Shown piece by piece: positions 39,547 through 48,147 of a DNA stretch of 64,000 bases; the stretch's first letter is position 1; each line of letters starts with the position of its first letter. The translations under genes were made by a program, and so were the position numbers. The notes below the pieces were generated by a model, which searched no databases, was not told the origin of the DNA, and worked only from the letters and a program-made list of their open reading frames with translations. The stretch is from Cystobacter fuscus (lineage in GTDB: Bacteria; Myxococcota; Myxococcia; Myxococcales; Myxococcaceae): assembly GCF_002305875.1 (NCBI RefSeq), contig NZ_CP022098.1, positions 10,602,001 through 10,666,000 on the forward strand, written 5' to 3'.

Positions 39547-40050
39547 TCACCCCCCGGCGAAAGACTCGAAACGCCTCGGGCCCCCGTGGAAGTGCTCATC
39601 CAGGAAGGCCTCGGCCCGCTCCCGCGCGGCGTTCGTGCTGGACGAGGACCCGTCCGCGCCCCCCCAGGAGGCGAAGCGCGCGCGCTCCAGCACCGACGAG
39701 AACCGGTCCGGTTCGGGCTCCAGCCCCCGCTCCACCTCCGCGAGCAGGGCGTGTGCCCGCTCCACCACCGCGAGCGCCTCCTCGAGGGAAACCGTCTGGC
39801 GGGTCAGCGCGCCGAGCAACCGGCAGCCATAGCGGCGGCAGCCTTCCGGGCGGGCCCCGTAGACGGAGCACTGGCGCGCGTGGAGGGCCGGACAGCATTG
39901 ACGAAGGGCGGGCGCGCCCCCGGTGAGCCGTACCACCTCGAGCCCGTGGCGCCGGGCCGCGTCCACCTCGGCGTGTTCGAGGGGCACGTGGCTGAAGAGG
40001 TTGCCGTCGCAGCACAAGCCACAGCGACGGCACAGGTCGGACGAGGACAT
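39547..40050 (-). CDS. YkgJ-family Cys-cluster protein (larger)
   Basis: A 167-residue protein with CRRCGLCCDGNLF at the N-terminus, then CCPALHARQCSVYGARPEGCRRYGC, the metal-binding Cys core of the YkgJ/UPF0153 family. The C-terminal 80 residues are helical. The ATG at 40050 has a GGAGG site four bases upstream, favouring it over the ATG five codons earlier. It is a distant relative of the protein at 8754-9044. Confidence 0.83.
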   Translation of the reverse strand: MSSSDLCRRCGLCCDGNLFSHVPLEHAEVDAARRHGLEVVRLTGGAPALRQCCPALHARQCSVYGARPEGCRRYGCRLLGALTRQTVSLEEALAVVERAHALLAEVERGLEPEPDRFSSVLERARFASWGGADGSSSSTNAARERAEAFLDEHFHGGPRRFESFAGG

Positions 40051-40138
40051 GGGGCCTCCAGGCATCGCGCCGCGGTGAGCCTGCGCGCGCAGCGCATCTT
40101 GCGACGATTCCGGGGCCCCTGCACGCCCACCACCCGGG

Positions 40139-41485
40139 TCAGTAGTTGACCTGGAGCTGGATGCGCGTCACGTCGCCGCGCTGCTGGACGTAGGGCGCGC
40201 GGGACGAGGTGCGATCCGAGACCAGATACGCCGCCGTCACCTCGAGCGCCTTGAGGATCTGCCACTCCACGCCCATCTCCAGCTCGCGCACGTCGTAGCG
40301 GGGGGCGTTCGTCTCGAACTTCTTGCCACCCTCGTAGAGCGTGCCACGCACGTAGGGGATGAGCGACACGCCGAGCACGTTGTCCAGCTTGTACATGAGC
40401 TGCGCGTAGCCACCGCGCAGCGGGCGGCTGTCGATGGTGAAGTCCCCGAAACCGCCCGTGGAGGGCCCGCGGCCCACGTTGTACTCGGCCATGAAGCCAA
40501 TCGGCTGCGGGTAGATGACCAGGCTCACGTTCGCGCGGGCGTCCACGAGGTCGTTCTCCCCGTTGGCCAGCGCGTACGGCGCCCCCGTGCTCGGCGAGAC
40601 GGTGACGTTGAAGCGGCCGTAATAGCCTCCCGCGCCGACCTCGACGAACTGCTTGCCGAAGAGGAAGGGCCAGGTCACGCGGCCCACGACATGCAGGTTG
40701 TCATTGCGCTCGGGCCGGTTGGCCGTCTGCCCGTTGTAGACACCCAGGCCCACCACGCCGTAGTCGCCCGAGCCCTTCAGGTTGTTGTCGACCAGATCCT
40801 TGAAGCGCTTGCGGATCTCGCTCGGCGCCCAATAGAAGAAGATGCCCAGGTCGCGCTCGTCCTTGACCGCGCTGTTGATGGCGTCGTTGCGGTCGAAGGC
40901 CAGACGGTTCTGGCTCGACTGGAGGTTCTCGAAGCCATACGGCACCTTCGACTGGCCCACGCGCAACCGGAACTCCTTGGCCGGGTCCAGGAAGATGTCG
41001 GCGTACCAGTCGCGCAGGATGGCCACGTTGAACTGATCCGAGATGACCGAGGCGAAGTCGGGCTGCAGGTAGATGGACACCCGCTCGTGCACGTCACCGT
41101 AGATGATGAGCCGCGCCCGCCGGATGCCAAAGCCGTTGTTCTTGCCCAGGAACCGGTCACCCTGGTCGTTGATGAGATCCTCGTTGACGCGGAAGCTCGG
41201 CAGCCGGTTGTAGCGGAACTGCGTGTAGCCCCGGAGGCGGATCTTCTCGTACCAGGGGGTCTCCTTCTTGGGGGCCTCGGGAGGCGGCGTCACGGCGGCG
41301 GGCGGAGCGCTGGGAGCGGCCGGCTCGGTGTTCGTGGGCGGCTCGGTGTTCGCGGCCGGCGCGCCGGAAGCCGCGGGAGTCTCGGGGCTCCCCGTCTGCT
41401 GGGCATGGGCCAGCGGAGACAGGAACAGCGTGGCACCAGGCAGCAGCGCGAGGAGGACGGATCGGGAAGAAGCAGTGAGGTGCAT
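40139..41485 (-). CDS. Phosphate-selective porin O/P-like outer-membrane protein
   Basis: A 448-residue protein: signal peptide (to about residue 29, LAHAQQ), a Pro/Ala/Thr-rich linker, then a 16-strand type barrel starting with RLRGYTQFRYNRL and ending with an aromatic residue (QLQVNY). The GFGIRRARLIIYGDV stretch and KVPYGFENLQSSQNR are typical of the OprO/OprP porin family. It would form an outer-membrane channel, perhaps for phosphate or polyphosphate. ATG 41485 gives a clean signal peptide. It is divergent from the chitinase. Confidence 0.87.
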   Translation of the reverse strand: MHLTASSRSVLLALLPGATLFLSPLAHAQQTGSPETPAASGAPAANTEPPTNTEPAAPSAPPAAVTPPPEAPKKETPWYEKIRLRGYTQFRYNRLPSFRVNEDLINDQGDRFLGKNNGFGIRRARLIIYGDVHERVSIYLQPDFASVISDQFNVAILRDWYADIFLDPAKEFRLRVGQSKVPYGFENLQSSQNRLAFDRNDAINSAVKDERDLGIFFYWAPSEIRKRFKDLVDNNLKGSGDYGVVGLGVYNGQTANRPERNDNLHVVGRVTWPFLFGKQFVEVGAGGYYGRFNVTVSPSTGAPYALANGENDLVDARANVSLVIYPQPIGFMAEYNVGRGPSTGGFGDFTIDSRPLRGGYAQLMYKLDNVLGVSLIPYVRGTLYEGGKKFETNAPRYDVRELEMGVEWQILKALEVTAAYLVSDRTSSRAPYVQQRGDVTRIQLQVNY

Positions 41486-41590
41486 GGCGGGGCTCGACAC
41501 GCGGGCGGGAGGACCCCGGGCTCGCGTGTGGCGCACCCCGTACCCAATCCGTATGCACCCCGACAACAAAGGGCGGAGCCCGTCGCGAAA

Positions 41591-41642
41591 GTGTCACAGG
41601 GTCACGGCGGCGTGTCTCAAGTGTCACCCAGACGTCACGAAA
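41591..41642. promoter_or_regulatory. Phased TCAC repeats resembling a Pho box
   Basis: GTGTCAC occurs at 41591 and 41621, and related heptamers GGGTCAC, GCGTGTC and ACGTCAC lie at 41599, 41610 and 41632. The four from 41599 on are spaced exactly 11 bases, the period of PhoB direct repeats. The repeats read towards the chitinase and lie about 110 bases upstream of the porin. Confidence 0.4.
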
Positions 41643-41719
41643 ACGATCACCCGCCTCCGATTCCTTGACCCGAAATACGAGGTTTATCCCTCTTTCAGGC
41701 TGTTCTCGAAGGAGCGGTC

Positions 41720-43159
41720 TTGCACAAACCATTCGAACTCAGAAGTCTGGCGGTCGGAGCCCTTCTCACCACCCTGGTGGCCTGCACGGGACAGCCCGAT
41801 CCCGCGGAGGTGCTGGACGAGCCCATGGGGACCCAGGAGGCGAGAGCACTCTCCACCCGGGTCGTCGGCTACTTCCCCACATGGCAGGGGGACGTCAACG
41901 CCATCCAGTACGACAAGCTCACCCACATCAACTACTCCTTCCTGTTGCCCACGGCGCAGGGCGGGCTGACGGGGCTGAGCAGCGGGGATGCGCGGCTGCG
42001 CTCGCTGGTGCAGGCGGCACACGCCAAGGGCGTCAAGGTGCAGGTGGCGGTGGGCGGCTGGATGGATGGCAATGACTCGCCCTTCGAGCAGCTGGCCGCC
42101 AACGCCTCGGCGCGCACCACCTTCGTCAACAACGTGCTGACCTTCGTGGATCAGGCCGGACTGGATGGCGTGGACATCGACTGGGAGTGGCCGGACCCCG
42201 GCGCCTCGTCCCAGAACTTCGGCGCGCTGATGAACCAGTTGGGCACGGCGCTGCACGCGCGGGGCAAGATCCTCACCGCCGCGGTGCTCGCCACGGGCGG
42301 CGACGGCATCCCCACCTCGTCCTTCGCCGACGTGGACTTCCTGAACATCATGGCCTACGACGCGGGCTATCCCCACTCGTCGTATGACGTCGCCCTCCAG
42401 TCGATGAATTACTGGCTCGGCCGCGGTCTGCCCGCGAGCAAGGCGGTGCTGGGCGTGCCCTTCTACGGCAAGGACTCGGGCAACGGGGCCTACACCTACG
42501 CGCAGCTCGTCGCCATGGACCCCCAGGCCCCCAACAAGGACGTGGTCAACGGCATCTATTACAACGGCATCCCCACCATCAAGAGCAAGGCCCAGCTCGC
42601 GCTGCAGCGCGGCGGCGGCATCATGATCTGGGAGATCTCCCAGGACACCACCTCGAGCACGACGTCGCTGCTCAACGCCATCTCCCAGGTCGTCGGTGGC
42701 GGCACCACCAACCCGGCGCCGTCCGTGAACCTCACCTCCCCCGCCAACGGCACGACCTTCACGCCCGGCAGCACCATCACCGTGAGCGCCAATGCCTCGG
42801 ACTCCAACGGCCGCGTCACGAAGGTGGAGTTCTACGCGGGCAGCCAGAAGCTGGGCACGTTCACCTCCGCGCCCTACAGCCTCGCCTGGCTCAACGTGGC
42901 GGCGGGCAGCTACACGCTGACGGCCGTGGCCACCGACGATGGCGGCGCGACCACCACCTCGGCGGCCGTCTCCATCACCGTCACCAGCGGCAACGGCGGC
43001 TCCTGCGCCGGAGTGGCCGCGTGGAGCGCGACCCAGGTCTACGTGAAGGGGGACCAGGCCACCTCGGGCGGCAAGCTGTGGCGCGCCAAGTGGTGGACCC
43101 AGAACGAGGTCCCCACCCAGAGCGACTGGGGCGTCTGGGAGCTGATCGGCAACTGCTGA
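41720..43159 (+). CDS. GH18 chitinase lipoprotein with Ig-like domain and chitin-binding module
   Basis: A 479-residue enzyme starting with TTG, supported by AAGGAG six bases upstream. A lipoprotein signal (LVACTG, Cys about residue 22) precedes a GH18 barrel (about 45-325) with the catalytic DGVDIDWE motif (Asp149 to Glu156) and MAYDAGY. An Ig-like Big domain (335-420) and a C-terminal family 5/12 chitin-binding module (ATQVYVKGD, LWRAKWWTQNE) follow. It hydrolyses chitin or GlcNAc polymers outside the cell; the acyl anchor would tether it to the surface. Confidence 0.92.
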   Translation: MHKPFELRSLAVGALLTTLVACTGQPDPAEVLDEPMGTQEARALSTRVVGYFPTWQGDVNAIQYDKLTHINYSFLLPTAQGGLTGLSSGDARLRSLVQAAHAKGVKVQVAVGGWMDGNDSPFEQLAANASARTTFVNNVLTFVDQAGLDGVDIDWEWPDPGASSQNFGALMNQLGTALHARGKILTAAVLATGGDGIPTSSFADVDFLNIMAYDAGYPHSSYDVALQSMNYWLGRGLPASKAVLGVPFYGKDSGNGAYTYAQLVAMDPQAPNKDVVNGIYYNGIPTIKSKAQLALQRGGGIMIWEISQDTTSSTTSLLNAISQVVGGGTTNPAPSVNLTSPANGTTFTPGSTITVSANASDSNGRVTKVEFYAGSQKLGTFTSAPYSLAWLNVAAGSYTLTAVATDDGGATTTSAAVSITVTSGNGGSCAGVAAWSATQVYVKGDQATSGGKLWRAKWWTQNEVPTQSDWGVWELIGNC

Positions 43160-43171
43160 GCGGCGCATGAG

Positions 43172-43199
43172 TCACCCGGAAAGAAGGACTTCCGGGTGA
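43172..43199. terminator. Perfect hairpin between chitinase and kinase genes
   Basis: A 10-bp perfect stem, TCACCCGGAA (43172-43181) with TTCCGGGTGA (43190-43199), encloses the loop AGAAGGAC. It lies 12 bases after the chitinase stop and 20 bases before the kinase ATG. With no T tract it could be a Rho-aided terminator or, being so near the start, a leader element of the kinase mRNA. Confidence 0.5.
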
Positions 43200-43219
43200 T
43201 ATGGTCCGCGCGGAACATC

Positions 43220-44953
43220 ATGAGCACCTCCGCCCCGGACGACATCCGCATTGGCAGCATCCTTCGCGACACCTACGAAATCGTGTCCCTGCTGGGCACC
43301 GGAGGCATGGGCAAGGTCTTCCTCGCCCGGCACCTGCGGCTGCCCGGCAAACAGGTGGCGGTGAAGGTCCTCCTCAGTGACGAGGAGGTGACGGCCGACC
43401 AGTACGCGCGCTTCCGCCGCGAAGCGGAGATCACCTCGCGGCTCGGGCACCCCAACATCGTCGGGGTGCTCGACTTCCACGGGCCCGAGGGCGAGGGCGG
43501 GGCCCCCTTCCTGGTGCTGGAGTACCTGAGCGGCGAGACCCTGTCCCGGCGGCTCAAGCGAGGTCCCCTGCCGCTGCCCGAGGCCCTGTTCGTCGCGCGG
43601 CAGATGGGCTCGGCGCTCCACGCGGCCCACCAGGCGGGCGTCATCCATCGCGACCTGAAGCCCGGCAACGTGTTCCTCGTGCCCACCGAGTCCTGGGATG
43701 TCGCCGGCTACCAGGTGAAGCTGCTCGACTTCGGCATCTCCAAGCTCGTCACGGCCCAGACCGTGCGCACGCAGGACGACGTGCTCATGGGCACCCCCCG
43801 GTACATGTCCCCCGAGCAGGCCAGGGGCCAGAACACCAAGGTGGACGCGCGCTCGGACCTCTTCGCGCTCGGCGTCATCGTCTACGAGATGCTCTCCGGC
43901 AAGTCGCCCTTCGCCGACGAGTCCGTGGTGGGCATCCTCTACCGCATCGTGAACGAGCCGGTGGACCCCCTCGCCGCCATCTGTCCGCACCTGCCCGCGT
44001 CCGTCTGCGCCGCGGTGGACAAGGCCCTGTCGAAGCAACCCGCCGACCGTCAGCCCAGCATCGCGGCCTTCATCGAGGAGCTGACCGGCGCGGCCCCCAG
44101 CGCCTCCTCGGCGCGGCCCGAGCCCCAGCCCGCCAGCCAGGAGACGCCCCCGGTGCCCGTGAGCGCGGGAGGGGACCGGGGTGGACCATCCGCGGCCTCC
44201 ATCGCCGCCGTGCCCGCGACCGTGGCCGGGCGCAAGGCGCCCTCCGCCCAGGAGGCGGTCGCGACCGTTCGCCCCGGGGCGGTGCAGGCGGCGCCTCCCT
44301 CGGCGATGGAGGCACCCCCCTCGATGATGGAGGCACCGCCCCCCTCGATGGTGGGGCCCGCGCCCTCGCTCCCGGGTAGCGCGGCGCCCGCGAAGTCCTC
44401 GCGGACCGCCCTCATCGGCGCCGTCCTCGCGCTGCTCGTGGGAGCCGGGGGCGTCGTGGCGTTCCTGTCGCGTGGAACACCTCCCGCCTCCACTCCCGTG
44501 ACGCAGCCCCCTCCTCCGGCAGTCGCCACCACCACCGCCCCCCCGCCTCCCGCGCCTGAGCCCGCTCAGCAGACTCCGCCCGCTCAGCAGACTCCACCCA
44601 CCCAGGACACGCCTCCCCCCGAAACCACCGAGCCCGCCGCCTCGGCCACCGCCCCCCAGCCCACCTCTCGTCCCGTGACCCGGCCCCAGGCCCCCGAGGT
44701 CCTGCCCGCCGGTGTGCGAGAGATGATGGAGCAGGCGGAACAGGCGTTGAAGGCGAACCAGTCCACCGAGGCCATCCGGCTCGCCCGACTCAGCCAGCGC
44801 ACGAAGGTCACGGGAGCGTCCTTCTCCCTGCTCACGCGCGCCCATTGCCAGCAAGGCGACCTCAACAACGCCCGCGCCCAATGGAGCCGGGTGCCCGAGT
44901 CGCAGAAGGCCCTCGTCCGGAAATACTGCAAACAACACGACATCGAGCTCTGA
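43220..44953 (+). CDS. Ser/Thr protein kinase with C-terminal transmembrane and periplasmic segment
   Basis: A 577-residue kinase. The domain (about 20-285) has GTGGMGKVF, AVKVLL, HRDLKPGN, DFGIS and GTPRYMSPEQ, all catalytic residues intact. A Pro/Ala-rich linker (290-390) leads to one membrane span (about 395-417), a long Pro/Thr-rich stretch with QQTPPAQQTPPTQ units, and a small helical domain (about 490-577) resembling a two-helix repeat. The layout is the PknB-like one, with the C-terminus outside. ATG 43220 fits the family. Confidence 0.92.
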   Translation: MSTSAPDDIRIGSILRDTYEIVSLLGTGGMGKVFLARHLRLPGKQVAVKVLLSDEEVTADQYARFRREAEITSRLGHPNIVGVLDFHGPEGEGGAPFLVLEYLSGETLSRRLKRGPLPLPEALFVARQMGSALHAAHQAGVIHRDLKPGNVFLVPTESWDVAGYQVKLLDFGISKLVTAQTVRTQDDVLMGTPRYMSPEQARGQNTKVDARSDLFALGVIVYEMLSGKSPFADESVVGILYRIVNEPVDPLAAICPHLPASVCAAVDKALSKQPADRQPSIAAFIEELTGAAPSASSARPEPQPASQETPPVPVSAGGDRGGPSAASIAAVPATVAGRKAPSAQEAVATVRPGAVQAAPPSAMEAPPSMMEAPPPSMVGPAPSLPGSAAPAKSSRTALIGAVLALLVGAGGVVAFLSRGTPPASTPVTQPPPPAVATTTAPPPPAPEPAQQTPPAQQTPPTQDTPPPETTEPAASATAPQPTSRPVTRPQAPEVLPAGVREMMEQAEQALKANQSTEAIRLARLSQRTKVTGASFSLLTRAHCQQGDLNNARAQWSRVPESQKALVRKYCKQHDIEL

Positions 44954-45040
44954 CTTCTCATGTGCTCCGAAGGCGTACCCTCCACGCCGGAAGTACGGAT
45001 GCGTTGACACGCCACTGCCCCACTTCCAGCATCCGTCTCC

Positions 45041-46708
45041 ATGCGGAGTGACCTTCCTGGTGGAGTGCGATTCACGGGCCTCGTGCTCGTCTCTGTTCTC
45101 GTGTCGATGCTGGCCTCCGGCTGTGGAGGAGGGGGCGAATGTGGAGACGGGACACGCCAGTCGGCGGAGTCCTGCGACGATGGCAACACGGTGGACGGCG
45201 ACGGCTGCGCCGCGAGCTGTCGCGCGGTCGAGGAGGGCTGGGCGTGCGACACGCCGGGCCAGGCCTGTATCCGCACGACCTGTGGCAATGGCACCCGGGA
45301 CAACACCGAGACCTGTGACGATGGCAACACCACCGCGGGTGACGGCTGTGACACCCGCTGCCTGGTGGAAGAGGGTTGGAGCTGCACCGCGCAGGGGGAT
45401 CGCTGCTTCGCCGCCACCTGTGGCGATCGCATCATCGCCGGGGACGAGGAGTGCGAGGACGGCAACGCCCTCCCCGGCGATGGCTGCGGCGCGACCTGCC
45501 GGCTGGAGCCCGGCTACAAGTGCCCGGCGGCCGGCGAGCCCTGCGTCCGCACGGTCTGCGGGGATCGCGTCGTCGAGGGCACGGAGCAGTGCGACGACGG
45601 CAACAACAACCTGGGCGATGGCTGCTCGCCCCTGTGCACCACCGAGCCCCGCTGCTCCGGCGGCACCTGCGCGAGCACCTGCGGGGATGGCGTCCTGTTG
45701 CCCAATGATCCGAAGGAGCAGTGCGATGACGGCAACACGCGCGCCAACGACGGCTGCTCGCCCACGTGCACGCTCGAGCCGGGCTTCAGCTGCCAGTCCG
45801 TCGATTCGGCCACGCCCGAGATGGTGTCCATTCCCGTCGTCTACCGCGACTTCCGCGGCAATGATCTGACGAACCCCAAGGGCCACGTCGACTTCGAGAA
45901 CTCCAATGGCGCGGAGCTCGGCATCTGTGGGCCGCTCTATTCGCCCCTGTCCGCGGACGGCAAGCCCGTGTACGCGAAGGAGGGGGTGGCCAGCACCACC
46001 ACCCACGGCCGGGCGGCGTTCGATCAATGGTACCGGGACGTCGAGGGTGTGAACCTGACGATGGTGGGCTCGCTGGAGCTCGCGCGCCAGGGAGACACCG
46101 GCACCTACCGGTTCGAGGACACGACCTTCTTCCCGCTCGACAACCTGGGCTGGGTTGCCCAGGGCAAGGAGATCACGCGCAAGGACAACAGCGGGGTCGA
46201 TCACAACTTCAGCTTCACCAGCGAGGCCCGCTACTGGTTCGAGTACAAGGGCACCGAGGTGCTCAACTTCCTGGGGGATGATGACGTCTGGGTGTTCATC
46301 AACGGCCGGCTGGCGTTGGATCTCGGCGGTGTCCACGGAGCGCAGGAGGGCATCATCACCCTGAAGAACCAGGCCACCAACCTCGGCCTCCAGGTGGGCG
46401 GCATCTACGAGGCGGTGGTGTTCCAGGCCGAGCGCCACACCTCGGCCTCCTCGTACAGGCTCACGCTCACCAACTTCCTCACCCGCCGCACCCAGTGCAC
46501 GCCCACCTGCGGCAATGGGACGGTGGACCCGGGCGAGGAGTGTGACGAGGGGGCCAACAACGGCTCCGGTCAGTGCACCCGCGCGTGCGTGTTCGGCCCC
46601 CGCTGCGGCGACAACGTCGTCCAGCCCGAGGCCGGCGAGCAGTGCGACGACGGCAACACCGTCAATGGCGACGGGTGCAGCGCCCTCTGCAAGGCGGAGA
46701 TCAAGTAG
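45041..46708 (+). CDS. Cys-rich (DUF4215) and fibro-slime domain surface lipoprotein, copy 2
   Basis: The 555-residue product has a lipoprotein signal (MLASGC), five Cys-rich repeats of the CGDG-E-CDDGN-DGC type (about 35-235), a fibro-slime/PA14-like domain (about 255-475, with DVWVFINGRLALDLGGVHG) and two C-terminal Cys-rich repeats. The domain order and many stretches match the protein at 21424-23196, so the two are recent paralogues about 22 kb apart in opposite orientation. A role at the cell surface or in the matrix is inferred. Confidence 0.87.
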   Translation: MRSDLPGGVRFTGLVLVSVLVSMLASGCGGGGECGDGTRQSAESCDDGNTVDGDGCAASCRAVEEGWACDTPGQACIRTTCGNGTRDNTETCDDGNTTAGDGCDTRCLVEEGWSCTAQGDRCFAATCGDRIIAGDEECEDGNALPGDGCGATCRLEPGYKCPAAGEPCVRTVCGDRVVEGTEQCDDGNNNLGDGCSPLCTTEPRCSGGTCASTCGDGVLLPNDPKEQCDDGNTRANDGCSPTCTLEPGFSCQSVDSATPEMVSIPVVYRDFRGNDLTNPKGHVDFENSNGAELGICGPLYSPLSADGKPVYAKEGVASTTTHGRAAFDQWYRDVEGVNLTMVGSLELARQGDTGTYRFEDTTFFPLDNLGWVAQGKEITRKDNSGVDHNFSFTSEARYWFEYKGTEVLNFLGDDDVWVFINGRLALDLGGVHGAQEGIITLKNQATNLGLQVGGIYEAVVFQAERHTSASSYRLTLTNFLTRRTQCTPTCGNGTVDPGEECDEGANNGSGQCTRACVFGPRCGDNVVQPEAGEQCDDGNTVNGDGCSALCKAEIK

Positions 46709-46765
46709 GCCAGGGCACGGCGGCGCCTGGGCTATCGTTCCTCCCCGCTGACGAGGGAGGACACC

Positions 46766-48139
46766 ATGGCGCCGAACCCACTGGACGAGCAGCAGCAGCA
46801 GACCCCTGCCCAGCCCCCGAGGGAGGCCCCCTTCGGGGGGCCCGTGGTCCTGGACAAGGAGAGTCTGGAGTTCATGACCCGGGCCCATGCCGTCTACGCC
46901 GAGCTGCGCGACAAAGGCCCCATCGTGCGTGTTCCCTCCGGGCGCGGCATCGTGGACCGGGCGCAGGCCGAGCGCGCGTCACCGGGGGCGTCTTCCCCGG
47001 AGCAATACTTCGTGACCCGCTACGACGAGGCCGTGTCCATCCTCATGGAGGAGAAGCTCTCGTCCGATGTGCTCAAGGCCATGCCCCCCGAGCAGCGCGC
47101 GCGCATGGACGCCGCCATGCCCGAGGAGCTGCGCCCCATCGTGCGCAGCATCCTGGTGCTCGATCCCCCGGACCACACGCGGCTGCGCAAGCTCGTGCAG
47201 CCCAACTTCACCGCGCGCGCCATGGAGGCGCTCAAGCCGCGCATCCAGCGCATCGTGGAGGACCTGCTCGACAAGGCCGAGCGCGAGGCGGCCACGCGCG
47301 GTGAGGTGTCCCCCGACCGGCGGTTGGATCTGGTCGAGTCCTTCGCCTACCCGCTGTCCATCACCGTCATCAGCGACATGCTCGGCATTCCCGTGGAGGA
47401 GCGGGAGACGGTCTATCCCTGGGCGGAGCGGCTCCTGCGGGCCAAGGGGCCAGAGGGCATGATGGATGGAGAGACGCGCGCCGGCTTGACTGCCTTCGCG
47501 AACTACCTCGAGTCCCTGTTCGCACGGAAGCGGCAAGCGCCCGCCGAGGACATGATCAGCCAGATGGTCCAGGTCCAGGAGGACGGAGACATCCTCTCCC
47601 CCCAGGAACTGCTGTCGATGGTGTTCATCCTCTTCTTCGCCGGGCACCTGACGACCGTCAACCTGATCGGCAATGGAGTCGTCGCGCTCCTGAGCCACCC
47701 CGAGCAGCACGCCCGCTTCCTCGAGGACCCCGCCGCCTGCGTCAAGGGCATGGTGGAGGAGACGCTGCGCTACTGGGGGCCGGTCGACTTCATCGGCGGC
47801 CCGCGCATCGCCCTCGAGGACCTCGACGTGGGGGGAACACGCGTGCCTCGCGGAGCGAAGGTGGCGGTGGGACTCGCCTCGGCCAACCGGGACCCCCGGC
47901 GCTTCACCAACCCGGACGCGTTCGACATCTCGCGGCCCGATGCCCACCGGCACATCGCCTTCGGCAAGGGCATCCACGTCTGCATCGGAGCCCCCCTGGC
48001 GCGGCTCGAGGCCGAGCTGGCCTTCGAGGCCCTGTTCCGCCGATGGCCGGAGCTGCGGCTGGCACAACCCGCCGGACAGCTCGAGCTCAGCATGGGGGCC
48101 GCGCTGCGCGGCTTCAAAAGGATCCCGGTCGTGTTTTAA
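46766..48139 (+). CDS. Cytochrome P450, second
   Basis: A 457-residue P450 with ExxR as EETLRY and the haem loop FGKGIHVCIGAPLARLE. The I-helix reads FAGHLTTVNLIG: the usual acidic residue before the Thr is Leu, which may alter proton delivery. An N-terminal Gln-rich extension of about 25 residues and an insertion after the first helix make it longer than the other P450 at 28368-29615. GAGGGAGG lies six bases before the ATG. No ferredoxin gene is adjacent. Confidence 0.93.
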   Translation: MAPNPLDEQQQQTPAQPPREAPFGGPVVLDKESLEFMTRAHAVYAELRDKGPIVRVPSGRGIVDRAQAERASPGASSPEQYFVTRYDEAVSILMEEKLSSDVLKAMPPEQRARMDAAMPEELRPIVRSILVLDPPDHTRLRKLVQPNFTARAMEALKPRIQRIVEDLLDKAEREAATRGEVSPDRRLDLVESFAYPLSITVISDMLGIPVEERETVYPWAERLLRAKGPEGMMDGETRAGLTAFANYLESLFARKRQAPAEDMISQMVQVQEDGDILSPQELLSMVFILFFAGHLTTVNLIGNGVVALLSHPEQHARFLEDPAACVKGMVEETLRYWGPVDFIGGPRIALEDLDVGGTRVPRGAKVAVGLASANRDPRRFTNPDAFDISRPDAHRHIAFGKGIHVCIGAPLARLEAELAFEALFRRWPELRLAQPAGQLELSMGAALRGFKRIPVVF

Positions 48140-48147
48140 GTGCGGCC

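Noticed and set aside
43172-46888. An open frame of over 1200 codons on the minus strand opposite a kinase, a lipoprotein and the P450 start
   Set aside because: It spans several well-supported plus-strand genes, is rich in Arg, Gly and His without domains, and is open only because of high GC codon bias.
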